From assembly GCF_016429285.1 (NCBI RefSeq), contig NZ_JAELUI010000005.1, positions 1 to 64,000 of the forward strand: a stretch of DNA of 64,000 bases, written 5' to 3'. This document shows positions 10,401 through 18,878 of the stretch, in pieces. Source of the DNA: Ralstonia sp. ASV6 (GTDB taxonomy: Bacteria > Pseudomonadota > Gammaproteobacteria > Burkholderiales > Burkholderiaceae). How positions within the stretch are numbered: position 1 is the stretch's first letter; each line of letters opens with the position of its first letter. Both the position numbers and the translations under genes were made by a program. Under the pieces are notes generated by a model that did not search any database, was not told the origin of the DNA, and saw only the letters and a program-made list of their open reading frames with translations.

Positions 10401-10954
10401 ACAGCGCGCAACTCGGCGTGATCTTCCGCCAGCAGGCCACGCCAGAACGGCGCCCAGGCTTCGCGGCGCAGCCGCCCGGCATCTTCGCGCAGCGACGCCC
10501 CCTGCGGCACGCCAGATGACAGCGGCGCCCCGCGCAGCAACGAACCGAACCAACCGTGGAACGTGTCGATCGCCATGCGCTGCGGCGATTCCAGCACGCG
10601 CGCATACAACCCGCGTGCCGCATCGATCAGCGCAGGAGCATCGCGCTCGTCGACCGTGCGGGCGATCAGTTCACGCACAACGCCTTCGTCGTCCGCGCTC
10701 GCCAGTTGCGCGAGGATGTCCAGCAAGCGCTGACGCATCTCTTCGGCTGCCTTGCGCGTGAAGGTGATGGCAAGGATGTCGGATGGTGCGGCACCGGCCA
10801 ACAGCAGGCGCAGCATGCGCGTGACCAGCAGCCACGTCTTGCCGCTACCCGCACAGGCCTCCACCACGACCGAGCGCAGCGGATCACACGCGGCACGCGA
10901 GAAATCTTCTGGCGTGACCGGGGCACCATCGCGCTCGTAGGCGAAGTCACTCAT
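7442..10954 (-). CDS. addA: UvrD/RecB-type helicase-nuclease, AddA-like
   Basis: Large subunit of a double-strand-break processing helicase-nuclease, 1170 residues. Motif I is AGSGKT at residues 35-40, motif II LLLDEFQDTNPMQWRIL, then VGDPKQSIYRFRRAD and TVHASKGLEAPFVVLLDTH. The C terminus carries a RecB-type nuclease centre (VVDYKLR). The start overlaps the stop of the upstream AddB-like gene (ATGA at 10951-10954), consistent with a two-subunit complex. AddA rather than RecB is chosen from the two-gene arrangement and the iron-sulfur motif in the partner. No Chi site can be inferred. Confidence 0.88.
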   Translation of the reverse strand: MSDFAYERDGAPVTPEDFSRAACDPLRSVVVEACAGSGKTWLLVTRMLRLLLAGAAPSDILAITFTRKAAEEMRQRLLDILAQLASADDEGVVRELIARTVDERDAPALIDAARGLYARVLESPQRMAIDTFHGWFGSLLRGAPLSSGVPQGASLREDAGRLRREAWAPFWRGLLAEDHAELRAVYETLADLVGDFQAGRLLDAMFHQRSDWWAYKAQAGEHPLNPLDDLLGDDAHTDPLIEALQNETLLADMLRISGWLGQGGAAESKRATQIETAVTSARSIDTSDASARRLAFDDLFGAFHTQTGKARACKPTKALIKAIGDEQALTLVALHATLCEALTVYQARRQEMHVRAVNAALFTLGDALIDRYQAYKRQARAMDFTDLEWEAARLMQDEDTAAYLQVRLDARYKHLLLDEFQDTNPMQWRILQGWLAGYAGTGTQPSVFLVGDPKQSIYRFRRADARLFDAAREMLVADFSATVLRTNRTRRNAPAVLEWVNAVFLQARARGDYPIYAAQSTAVSAPIGQALLLPLVPVPEAAEVDEAAPRDTLTEPREEAGDSQRYDEGRQVAACLRALHAGERVRENGIERPVRWSDFQLLVRRKRYLADYERALRDGDVPYVSPRRGGLLATLEALDLCALLDFLMTPQADLSLAHVLRSPIFAATDQDLILLAQSADGTWWERLSVLAQQAETVPALRHAHRMLSRWLAVAPTLPVHDLLDHIVYTGELKRRYAECAPAANCEQVLANLDAFLKLALDLDGGRYPSLPKFMAELRAIRQGDEDESPDEGMQSDAAETPDAIDAELASEGLDVAQILTVHASKGLEAPFVVLLDTHHSDTRADSAGILIDWPPGAEAPAHFSAFGKTAERGRARDPLFKQEDDLAARENWNLLYVAMTRARQALIVSGVANKRDASAAQATDEGDVPEVDGDASWYTLLATAGVASPAPVLEAAASTDVFAAEAEVVSYHDFRAPLTVTVRVGAAMAQAEGAADPVFDQGAVAQGELLHAVLERLTRRGIPEQVPDAATIARWFGSTGVTETDAARAAEAVRRMLAAKALSHVFDPAHFDVAHNEIELFSPDGALLRIDRLIERGDDILVVDYKLRLLPVERAAYADQLRGYVAAVTPMYPGRTVRAGVATAQGEWIDLESLPKPAKSSHDDSQGALF

Positions 10955-13797
10955 GCCTGCCCCTGCGTCGGCTCACTTGGCGCGCCTGTGGTCCAGTACC
11001 CCTTGCGGCACAGGCCACGTGCTGCGCAATAGCGGCACGCCGATTCGTCGCCAAAGGCCGGCAATGGCGCGCCAGCCGCCAGGGCGGTCATGTCTTTCTC
11101 CATCTGTTCGAGCAGCCAATCCACCACTTGCTTGAAGTCCGGCAACGCGACGTCGCGTTTATCACCGCGCGCCTCGCCGTCGAGCGAGACCCAGCCACCC
11201 GCATCAGCACGCGCATCGAGCACACCGTAGAACGGCAACTGGCAATCTTCGAACGGCGTCTTGGCGCGACGCACCAGCACCATGGGCGATTGTGTCTTGT
11301 AGTCCAGCACCGCTACGCCGTGTTCGCGATGCACGTCGATGCGGTCGATGCGGCCGCGCAGGCGCAGCGGACGCTCATCCGGTAACGTGATCGACGTATC
11401 GACATCGACCTCACCCGCTTCAAAGTGCCAGCCCTCCGCCTCGCGCGCGGCCTGCCACGCCAGGTACGACGGCATCACCGCCTGCCAGCGGCGATAGAAG
11501 CGCAACGCGTTGCCGTCCTCGGCCAACATCGGGCCAAATTGCTCGTCGGTGATGGTCTGCAGCAGCGCCTGGCGATCAGCCGAGTCGTGCATCGGCGCGT
11601 CCAGCAAGTGCCGATGAAAGCGGTGCAGGATCGTGTGCAGGACCTCGCCGACGTCGCGCTTCTCCAGCTCGTCGGACACCTCTTCCAGCTCACCCAGCTT
11701 CAGCATGCGGCCGACGAAGAATTGGTACGGGCAGCGGCGCAGGCTGTTGTAAGCCGCAGCACTGAGTGTGGATGGCACCAGCGCGGGTGCGGCCGGCGCG
11801 GGCATATCGGTTGACTGACGATGGGTCTGCAGGTTCGGTAGAACAACCGGCATGTCGATCCGCACACCTGCCACGGCCAGCCGTCGCTGCAAACGCTCAA
11901 GCCAACCGGAGAGGCGGTTGGGTTCTCCGCGCCCCCCGTGGCGCTGCCAGGTGAGCACAACTTCGGGCTGATTGAGCAGCACCTCCGCCAAGTCACGCGC
12001 CTGCTGAGCGAAACGTTGTGCGCGGTCCGGCAAGCCCAGCTCGCGACGCACATCGTTTGAGAAGAACAGCCATTCCGGCTGCGCGGATGGCAATTGCGCG
12101 TCGTCGCAACCGACCACCACCACGCCGTCGAAACGCCGCATGCGGGCACCGTTCAGCGGCAGGATGACGACACGCCGGTCCGCCGGTGGTGCGGGCTCGC
12201 TGAAGACAGCGGATTCGAGCAGCATCGACAGCAGCGCGCGCCATTCCGTGAGTGAGAAGCGCGCAACGGCATCCGTACTGCCATGTACGGACGCACGCAG
12301 CCGGTCAATCCAGTCGAGCAGCTGGCGCCCCGCATCATCGTTCTGCAAACCAGTGCGCATGTGCAGGCGGTCAAGCGTGCCGGCCAGCAGCGTGACCCAC
12401 GCTTCGAGCGTGGCGGTGCCAGCGCGGCGCCACAGCGCAGCTTCGTCTGCCAGCAGGCCCAGGCGGTCAGCCAAGCGACTGACCTGCGGCTCGCCACTGG
12501 CCTCTTCGGCAGGGCGATCGGCCACCAGGCGGCGCAGACGCCCCCATCCACCCGACACGTTGTGCCTGCGGATGCGGCGCTCCAGCTCTGCAACCCAAAC
12601 AGGCGTGGCGGTGCCGACATCTGAGTCGCGCAAACAGAACGGGCTCTTGATGAGGTCAAGCAACGCAGCGGTATCGCCGTCACCCTGCACAACATCCACC
12701 CAGCGCATCAGCGCGGCGGCGGCGCGTGTTGTGGAAAGTTTCCAGCCGGTTTCATCGCGCACGGGCACGTTCACGCGCGCCAACAACGCCCGCACACGCC
12801 GCGCGACGATGCGGTCCTGCGCCACCAGCGCCAGCGAGCGCCGCCCCGCATTCAGCCAATCGACCAGCGTGTGCGCAGCAAAGGCAGCCTCATCCTCAAA
12901 CCGCGCCGCGCCGGCGATGCGTAGGACAGGCGCGGGAAGCCCAGCGTCGGAATCCTCGTGCGCCGCCTGTGCCGGCGTGGCGCACTCGGGCCAGGCATGC
13001 AGCAGCAGATCGCGAAAATCGGCATGCGTGGCCGGACTGCCGGATGACACCACCTCGGGCGCGTTCCAGTCGTAACCAATCGCCAGCACGGGCACGCGTT
13101 CAGCTGCGCGCTGAAGGAAATCAAGATCAACGGCTTCAGGGTCGGTCGGACTCATCCAGACCATCGGCCCCTGCAATGCCTCCAGCAGACGCCGCATGGC
13201 ATGCAGCCGCACCGGAATGGGGTCAGCCGCACCCGACAGCAACCGCCAGAACGTCAGAACGATGCGCGATTCCGTGCCAAGAAAGCGCTCGGACAACTGT
13301 GCGTACGTGCGCTCCAGCGCTTCGGCCAGCGCCGCTTCCAGCGCATCGGGGCGCTCTTGCGCATCGCTGTCGGCCGCATCCAGCGTGAGCCACCGCTGCG
13401 ACAGCTCGTCTGACACGGTGACCATCACCTGCGCCACCCCCCACAGCGCCGCATCGTCCTGGGCACCGAGCGCTTCGCGCAGCCACGCTTGCGTCTTGAG
13501 CGCCTGCTGCACAGCAAGCAACCGCGAGAGCGTGGTACGTGCAGCAGGGAAACCCGGCTCTGGTGGCAGATCAAGCAGCCAGTGGCCAAGCGTCAGAATG
13601 CGCGGCAGCAGACGTGGCATGCCAGACGCCTGCGCACTGGCATGGAGGGCGCTGCGCACACCCGGGATTTGCGCGGCAGTCGGTACGACGACCGTACCGG
13701 CGCCGGACGATTGCGCGTGCGCGTCCAGGAAGCGCCACGTCGCATCGGCAGCGCGTGAGAGAAATGCTGGACCGGGCGCAAAGGCAAGCGTCTGCAT
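10951..13797 (-). CDS. addB: AddB-like PD-(D/E)XK nuclease subunit
   Basis: Partner subunit of the AddA-like protein, 948 residues. The C-terminal nuclease has the core GVAVLDYKTQ. Around it sits a likely 4Fe-4S clasp: one Cys in LRRCPYQFFVGR, then C-x2-C-x5-C in CRYCAARGLC near the end, the AddB spacing. I see no Walker A motif at the N terminus (GPAFLSRAADATWRF stands there), so it probably does not hydrolyse ATP itself. First gene of the addB-addA pair; divergent from trxA. Confidence 0.86.
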   Translation of the reverse strand: MQTLAFAPGPAFLSRAADATWRFLDAHAQSSGAGTVVVPTAAQIPGVRSALHASAQASGMPRLLPRILTLGHWLLDLPPEPGFPAARTTLSRLLAVQQALKTQAWLREALGAQDDAALWGVAQVMVTVSDELSQRWLTLDAADSDAQERPDALEAALAEALERTYAQLSERFLGTESRIVLTFWRLLSGAADPIPVRLHAMRRLLEALQGPMVWMSPTDPEAVDLDFLQRAAERVPVLAIGYDWNAPEVVSSGSPATHADFRDLLLHAWPECATPAQAAHEDSDAGLPAPVLRIAGAARFEDEAAFAAHTLVDWLNAGRRSLALVAQDRIVARRVRALLARVNVPVRDETGWKLSTTRAAAALMRWVDVVQGDGDTAALLDLIKSPFCLRDSDVGTATPVWVAELERRIRRHNVSGGWGRLRRLVADRPAEEASGEPQVSRLADRLGLLADEAALWRRAGTATLEAWVTLLAGTLDRLHMRTGLQNDDAGRQLLDWIDRLRASVHGSTDAVARFSLTEWRALLSMLLESAVFSEPAPPADRRVVILPLNGARMRRFDGVVVVGCDDAQLPSAQPEWLFFSNDVRRELGLPDRAQRFAQQARDLAEVLLNQPEVVLTWQRHGGRGEPNRLSGWLERLQRRLAVAGVRIDMPVVLPNLQTHRQSTDMPAPAAPALVPSTLSAAAYNSLRRCPYQFFVGRMLKLGELEEVSDELEKRDVGEVLHTILHRFHRHLLDAPMHDSADRQALLQTITDEQFGPMLAEDGNALRFYRRWQAVMPSYLAWQAAREAEGWHFEAGEVDVDTSITLPDERPLRLRGRIDRIDVHREHGVAVLDYKTQSPMVLVRRAKTPFEDCQLPFYGVLDARADAGGWVSLDGEARGDKRDVALPDFKQVVDWLLEQMEKDMTALAAGAPLPAFGDESACRYCAARGLCRKGYWTTGAPSEPTQGQA

Positions 13798-13999
13798 GCA
13801 GCGAGGGAAATGGGCGATGAACTGCGGCCGTGGCTATCAGCGTGATAGCGACAATCAACGGTTGAAAATGGGGGCGCCGGTACTATATCAGCAGCATCCG
13901 CGCTGGCAGTGGCCCCAATGCACGTCTGTCCGCGTAATCGTGTAATGTATGGGTTCGGCGCACGTCGCCAGCTTTTACGAAATAACAGAGGTTCCCGCC

Positions 14000-14326
14000 A
14001 TGAGCGAACAGATCAAGTATGTGAGCGACGCGTCCTTCGAGGCCGACGTGCTCAAGTCCGACAAACCCGTGCTGGTCGATTTCTGGGCCGAATGGTGCGG
14101 TCCGTGCAAGATGATCGCCCCGATCCTGGACGAAGTCTCCAAGGACTACGGCGACAAGGTGCAGATCGCCAAGATCAACGTTGATGAAAATTCCGGTGTG
14201 CCGGCCAAGTTCGGCATTCGCGGCATCCCGACGCTGATCCTGTTCAAGAACGGCGCCGTCGCTGCGCAGAAGGTTGGCGCACTGTCCAAGTCGCAACTCA
14301 CCGCGTTCCTGGATAGCCACCTGTAA
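14000..14326 (+). CDS. trxA: Thioredoxin
   Basis: Cytoplasmic disulfide reductase of 108 residues with the active site WCGPC (Cys33, Cys36) in [15 protein letters not shown], and the cis-proline loop [11 protein letters not shown]. An upstream in-frame ATG at 13949 exists, but the family start is [10 protein letters not shown] at 14000. It is followed at 196 bp by rho, the common trxA-rho order. It diverges from addB. Confidence 0.97.
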   Translation: MSEQIKYVSDASFEADVLKSDKPVLVDFWAEWCGPCKMIAPILDEVSKDYGDKVQIAKINVDENSGVPAKFGIRGIPTLILFKNGAVAAQKVGALSKSQLTAFLDSHL

Positions 14327-14373
14327 GTCGTCGGTATTCGACTGCGGCGCGGAGTACATCTCGCCGCCCAGTT

Positions 14374-14415
14374 ACAACGCTGGCAATCTTCCGCCTGGAA
14401 GCCCGCCAGCGTTGT
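14374..14415 (+). repeat. 11-bp perfect inverted repeat between trxA and rho
   Basis: ACAACGCTGGC at 14374-14384 is repeated inverted as GCCAGCGTTGT at 14405-14415 with a 20-nt loop. No T run follows, so it is not a typical intrinsic terminator. It ends just before the likely rho -10 box. It could end or stabilise trxA mRNA or act in control of rho; the role is open. Confidence 0.6.
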
Positions 14416-14423
14416 GCTAAGAT
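14416..14423 (+). promoter_or_regulatory. Possible extended -10 promoter for rho
   Basis: TGCTAAGAT-like extended -10 element (TAAGAT at 14418-14423, preceded by TGC). No clear -35. It would give a leader of about 90 nt before the rho ATG. Weak support. Confidence 0.3.
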
Positions 14424-14521
14424 TGCACCGAATCTGTTTCCCCGAGCGTTCGCTCGACCTTTTCCCCCTCCCCCCGTTTCTCGTTTCGCTGCCCGTTCGG
14501 GCCCTTCCCATTCTTTCGTCT

Positions 14522-15784
14522 ATGCATCTGACAGAACTGAAATCCCTGCACGTGTCCCAATTGCTGGAAATGGCGGGACAGCTGGAGATCGATAACGCCC
14601 AGCGCATGCGCAAACAGGAATTGATGTTTGCCATTCTGAAAAAGAAGGCGAAACAGGGGGAAACGATTTTCGGTGACGGCACGCTCGAAGTGCTGCCCGA
14701 CGGTTTCGGTTTTCTGCGCTCGCCGGAGACCTCGTACCTGGCCAGCACCGACGACATCTACATCAGCCCGTCGCAAATCCGCCGTTTCAATCTGCACACC
14801 GGTGACACGATTGAAGGTGAAGTCCGCACGCCCAAAGACGGCGAGCGCTACTTTGCGCTGGTGAAGGTCGACAAGGTCAACACCCAGCCTCCTGAAGCGG
14901 TGAAGAACCGCATCATGTTCGAGAACCTGACGCCGCTGCACCCGAACAAGCCGCTCATACTCGAACGCGACATCAAGGCCGAAGAGAACATCACCGGCCG
15001 CATCATCGACATGATCGCCCCGATCGGCCGCGGCCAGCGCGCGCTGTTGGTGGCGTCGCCCAAATCCGGTAAGACCGTGATGCTGCAGCACATTGCACAT
15101 GCCATCGCGACCAACCATCCGGAAGCCGAACTGTTCGTGCTGCTGATCGACGAGCGCCCGGAAGAAGTGACCGAAATGCAGCGCACCGTACGCGGCGAAG
15201 TGGTGGCCTCGACCTTCGATGAACCAGCGGTGCGCCACGTGCAGGTGGCCGAGATGGTCATCGAAAAGGCCAAGCGTCTGGTTGAGCTGAAGAAGGATGT
15301 GGTGATCGTGCTGGACTCGATCACGCGCCTGGCCCGCGCCTACAACACCGTGGTCCCGACCTCGGGCAAGGTGCTGACCGGTGGTGTGGACGCCAACGCG
15401 CTGCAACGCCCGAAGCGTTTCTTTGGTGCCGCACGTAACCTGGAAGAAGGTGGCTCGCTGACTATCATCGGTACGGCACTGATCGAAACCGGCAGCCGCA
15501 TGGACGACGTGATCTACGAAGAATTCAAGGGCACCGGCAACATGGAAGTGCACCTCGAGCGTCGCCTGGCCGAGAAGCGCGTCTACCCTGCCATCAATCT
15601 GAACAAGTCGGGCACGCGCCGCGAAGAGCTGCTGATCAAGCCGGACATCCTGCAAAAGGTCTGGATCCTGCGCAAGTTCATCCACGACATGGATGAAGTC
15701 GAGGCGATGGAATTCCTGCTCGACAAGCTCAAGTCGACCAAGAACAACGCTGAATTCTTCGACATGATGCGACGCGGCAGCTAA
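14522..15784 (+). CDS. rho: Transcription termination factor Rho
   Basis: Hexameric RNA helicase that ends transcription. 420 residues, normal for the family: N-terminal SAP-like helix ([18 protein letters not shown]), RNA-binding cold-shock fold ([20 protein letters not shown]), Walker A ASPKSGKT near residue 180, Walker [17 protein letters not shown], and the R-loop segment [20 protein letters not shown]. The frame is open to 14414, but the conserved start is ATG 14522. An intrinsic terminator follows at 15814. Confidence 0.98.
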   Translation: MHLTELKSLHVSQLLEMAGQLEIDNAQRMRKQELMFAILKKKAKQGETIFGDGTLEVLPDGFGFLRSPETSYLASTDDIYISPSQIRRFNLHTGDTIEGEVRTPKDGERYFALVKVDKVNTQPPEAVKNRIMFENLTPLHPNKPLILERDIKAEENITGRIIDMIAPIGRGQRALLVASPKSGKTVMLQHIAHAIATNHPEAELFVLLIDERPEEVTEMQRTVRGEVVASTFDEPAVRHVQVAEMVIEKAKRLVELKKDVVIVLDSITRLARAYNTVVPTSGKVLTGGVDANALQRPKRFFGAARNLEEGGSLTIIGTALIETGSRMDDVIYEEFKGTGNMEVHLERRLAEKRVYPAINLNKSGTRREELLIKPDILQKVWILRKFIHDMDEVEAMEFLLDKLKSTKNNAEFFDMMRRGS

Positions 15785-15813
15785 GTCTCTCCTGACGTCT
15801 TTTGCACGTACCG

Positions 15814-15843
15814 AAAAGCGCACCCGAAACGGTGCGCTTTTTT
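15814..15843 (+). terminator. Intrinsic terminator of rho
   Basis: Stem AAAAGCGCACC (15814-15824) with GGTGCGCTTTT (15831-15841), a six-base loop, and a T run to 15843. Confidence 0.9.
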
Positions 15844-16064
15844 ATTGCCACATCAACAGCTTGATTGATCAGCGGATTTCCTCGTCAAAGTTGTGAAATT
15901 CGCTAGTTCATTTGCATTACAAGTGTGGCGCGCAACCGTTTGCTTCCATCGTCCTAAAACTGCATCGCAAAAGCGGAACCCGGCAACCATACTGCAAGCC
16001 TGCCTGGGCCGAGCCGCTGGATCCAGAGCAGGAGGGAATCACCAAAAATCGAACGGGGGAAACC

Positions 16065-17444
16065 ATGCGCGAAGAGTCGCTGGAATGTACTGGTGCGTGC
16101 CGAACCGTCGTAGTCGCGTCACGTGCGGGGATGGGGGAGATCGACGAAACAATTCTGGGAGCTGACTGGCACGTTCGACGCGTAACGTCGATGCGCGAGC
16201 TCGGCAGCGCTATTCGTGACGGTGTGCCCAAGGCCGGATTGATCGATTTCAGCAGCGCTTTTTCTGCAGCCGATCTGGATCTGCTCGAGCGTTGCATGCA
16301 GGTGCCGCACGTGGGCTGGGTGGCCGCGCTGCCGCCTGCCATGCTAACCCATGAACGCGTGCGCCAGCTCGTGCGCGACTACTGCGTCGACTACGTGCAG
16401 ATGCCGCTGCGCACCGATGAAACCGCATATTCCCTGCGTCATGCGTGGGGAATGGCGTCCCTCGCGCAAGAAGCAACGCCCGCCCCCAAGGGGAACAATG
16501 CCCGCATGCTGGGCGAATGCCCGGCCATGCACAACCTGCTCCGCGCCATCCGCAAGGTTGCGCAAAACAGCGCACCGGCCTTCATTGCCGGCGAATCCGG
16601 TACGGGTAAGGAGCTGACTGCGCAGGCCATCCACGAGGCCTCGGCACGTGCAAGCGGTCCATTCATTGCGATCAACTGCGGCGCGATACCGCCCCACCTG
16701 ATTCAGTCCGAACTGTTCGGCTACGAGAAAGGCGCCTTCACCGGCGCGCATCAGCGCCATATCGGCTGGGTCGAGCATGCCAATGGTGGCACGCTGTTCC
16801 TCGATGAAATCGGCGATCTCCCGCTGGAAAGCCAAGTGAGCCTGCTGCGCTTCTTGCAACAAGGCACGATCACTCGGCTGGGCGGGCATCAGGCGATTCC
16901 ACTGGACCTGCGCATCATCTCGGCGACACACGTCGACCTGGAGGCCGCCCAGCACCACGGCGGTTTCCGCACCGACCTCTTTCACCGGCTGTGTGTGCTG
17001 ACGCTGTCGGTGCCGCCGCTGCGTGAACGCGGCAGCGACATCGTGCTGCTGGCAGAACACATCCTCGCCCAGCATGCGAGCGAGGCCTCGCACCGCATCC
17101 GCGGTTTCACGCCGTGCGCGCTGCACGCGATGATGCATTACCCGTGGCCTGGCAACGTGCGCGAACTCATCAACCGCGTGCGCCGTGCACTGGTGATGAC
17201 GGACAATCGCAAGATCTCCGCCGCTGACCTCCATCTGGAAGGCTACGCGTCGGTATCGGGCCAGACGCTGGAAGAAGCGCGTGAAGGTGCCGAGTCCGAT
17301 GCCATCCGCACGGCCATCGCCCGCAACGGCTTCCATATGGGCATGACGGCGCGCGAGCTGGCGGTATCCCGCGTAACGCTGTACCGGCTGATGCAGAAGC
17401 ACGGCATCCGCGCGGAACATCCGTTGCATCCTGCCTCGGCCTGA
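16065..17444 (+). CDS. Sigma-54 activator with VpsR-like N-terminal domain
   Basis: AAA+ activator of RNA polymerase sigma-54, 459 residues. The N-terminal 120 residues are a degenerate receiver: the acidic pair is absent (VVVASRAG) while an Asp remains at the phospho-acceptor position (AGLIDFSS, Asp61), as in VpsR-type regulators. The AAA+ core has Walker A GESGTGKE, the sigma-54 loop GAFTGA, Walker B GGTLFLDEIGDLP and WPGNVRELINRVR. A Fis-type helix-turn-helix ends the protein (TARELAVSRVTLYRLMQKHG). VpsR relatives bind c-di-GMP and control exopolysaccharide (family knowledge); that role here is inference. The start has GGGGGAAACC upstream. Confidence 0.9.
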   Translation: MREESLECTGACRTVVVASRAGMGEIDETILGADWHVRRVTSMRELGSAIRDGVPKAGLIDFSSAFSAADLDLLERCMQVPHVGWVAALPPAMLTHERVRQLVRDYCVDYVQMPLRTDETAYSLRHAWGMASLAQEATPAPKGNNARMLGECPAMHNLLRAIRKVAQNSAPAFIAGESGTGKELTAQAIHEASARASGPFIAINCGAIPPHLIQSELFGYEKGAFTGAHQRHIGWVEHANGGTLFLDEIGDLPLESQVSLLRFLQQGTITRLGGHQAIPLDLRIISATHVDLEAAQHHGGFRTDLFHRLCVLTLSVPPLRERGSDIVLLAEHILAQHASEASHRIRGFTPCALHAMMHYPWPGNVRELINRVRRALVMTDNRKISAADLHLEGYASVSGQTLEEAREGAESDAIRTAIARNGFHMGMTARELAVSRVTLYRLMQKHGIRAEHPLHPASA

Positions 17445-17472
17445 TCCCATCGCCTGCCACTCCTTACTGTCT

Positions 17473-17508
17473 CGGGGCGTAGCCTGCGTGCTGCGCCCCG
17501 ATTGTTTT
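17473..17508 (+). terminator. Intrinsic terminator of the sigma-54 activator gene
   Basis: CGGGGCG (17473-17479) pairs with CGCCCCG (17494-17500) and is followed by ATTGTTTT. Confidence 0.75.
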
Positions 17509-17662
17509 AAGCATTCGCCCAATGCAGTACGTTGCGTGACAGGCAATACCGTCTCGAAGCCTGTCGAGCAACACAGCCCTGGTCACCGTATGAGTGGTGG
17601 CGCCAGGGCTGCAAAAGCAGTCGGATTGGCTTGCATGTCGATCTCCTCTCCCTGAATTGCCG

Positions 17663-18502
17663 TTATAAAAAAGTGCCCGCCGGGGGACGGAGCACGAAAG
17701 CGTTGGACGTGACACGCCCCGTCTGCGCCACCACGTCCGGCAGGGGACTGCCGGCGGGTGGTTCAATCTGGTGACACTGCGTGAATGCAATCGATGTTCC
17801 GCGCCAACAAGCACGTTGCGGTAACGCTACGCTTGCAACACACATTGCCCGTGCCCCGGGCCACGCCAGCCGATGCACGGCAGCACACCCGCCTGCACCC
17901 AAAGCGTCGGCTTCGTCACAGATGTCATCAACCCGGACACCTCCTGACCGTGCCGCGGCCGTGCAAATCAACATGAAAGCGACTCTCTGATGGCTCAACA
18001 GCGCGGCTTTCAACACTGTCCCCAAATATGGGCGATAGCACCGCGTGGGCTTGCCTGGAACGACTGCACCTGCGATGGCCGACATGGCCTGCCGGCACAC
18101 ACTGTGAAGATTTGCCTGATGGGCGTTGAGCATGGCACCGACCTGCCACCCAACCCCCACTTTCGGGGGGATTGCACCCTGCCCCCCGCACGATGGATTG
18201 TTAAGCCACGCATGCGATGTACTCAGTTCACCGTCGGAGAGCACCGACATGGCAGGGCCGCTGGACAGATCGAATGCGCGGGTGGGATAAGGACCGAGCG
18301 CGGTTCGCACCGACAACGTATCGGTAGGAACGCCTCGATCGGCGATACGCAGCGCGAATGTGCGCTGTCGGATGATGTCGCCGTCTTCTGCGAGCGCCGG
18401 CACCATGACGACCATGGCCGCATGACTCGCGACCATTCCGGTCATATCGATCGTCCACCAGAGCGGCAAACGTCGAGCACGGCGCTGCGCGGACATTGGC
18501 AT
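17663..18502 (-). CDS. Orphan hypothetical protein, doubtful
   Basis: An open frame of 279 codons with no family I recognise. In favour: a strong Shine-Dalgarno sequence (GGGGAGGAG, 6 bp before ATG 18502), an N terminus that could be a signal peptide or membrane segment (RRLPLWWTIDMTGMVASHAA then MVVMVPALAEDG), and fairly normal codons in the first 100 positions. Against: the second half has scattered rare codons (AGA, TTA, GTA, CGA), many Cys, no domain pattern, and the opposite strand is open too. The real product may be only the N-terminal part, or the locus may be decaying. Confidence 0.3.
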   Translation of the reverse strand: MPMSAQRRARRLPLWWTIDMTGMVASHAAMVVMVPALAEDGDIIRQRTFALRIADRGVPTDTLSVRTALGPYPTRAFDLSSGPAMSVLSDGELSTSHAWLNNPSCGGQGAIPPKVGVGWQVGAMLNAHQANLHSVCRQAMSAIAGAVVPGKPTRCYRPYLGTVLKAALLSHQRVAFMLICTAAARSGGVRVDDICDEADALGAGGCAAVHRLAWPGARAMCVASVALPQRACWRGTSIAFTQCHQIEPPAGSPLPDVVAQTGRVTSNAFVLRPPAGTFL

Positions 18503-18878
18503 GGCTCGCTCCTCCCCGAATGACAGTAGAGCGACATCCGTGCCAAGACGATTAAAGCTTTGTTTTTACGGGATATTCAGCGCATGGAAGACGAATCGCC
18601 CCGATCAGGCGCGCGTTTTTGTGTCATGGCCGAAACAGCCACTGCCGCAAAGCTCGGCCTGAGGGTCGAACCGTGTCTCCTGAGTGAATTGCGCGCCCTG
18701 GCGAACACTGGTCTACAGTAGCCTGAGCGCGTCAACAAGGTTCCCGAGGCATGGCCGTGCCGTCTGTCATTTTCGCGAGACGCCACTAAAATGATTCGGA
18801 ACGGGGGTCTGCTCCGGCCTGCTTCTCGCTTGGGGCGACAAGGATGTTCGCAAGATCGGTAACAGGTCGAGAACAACG
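18503..18878. other. Non-coding stretch between orphan ORF and response regulator
   Basis: 376 bp between two divergent start codons. Small frames on both strands look random. It should hold the promoters of both neighbours, but I found no convincing -35/-10 pair. An AT-rich patch lies near 18550-18575. Confidence 0.5.

Noticed and set aside
14417-15823. 468-codon open frame opposite rho
   Set aside because: Antisense shadow of rho; no family pattern and it would cover a terminator.
17990-18523. 177-codon frame opposite the orphan ORF
   Set aside because: No ribosome binding site, His/Arg-rich translation, no domain; the minus-strand frame is the better of two weak choices.
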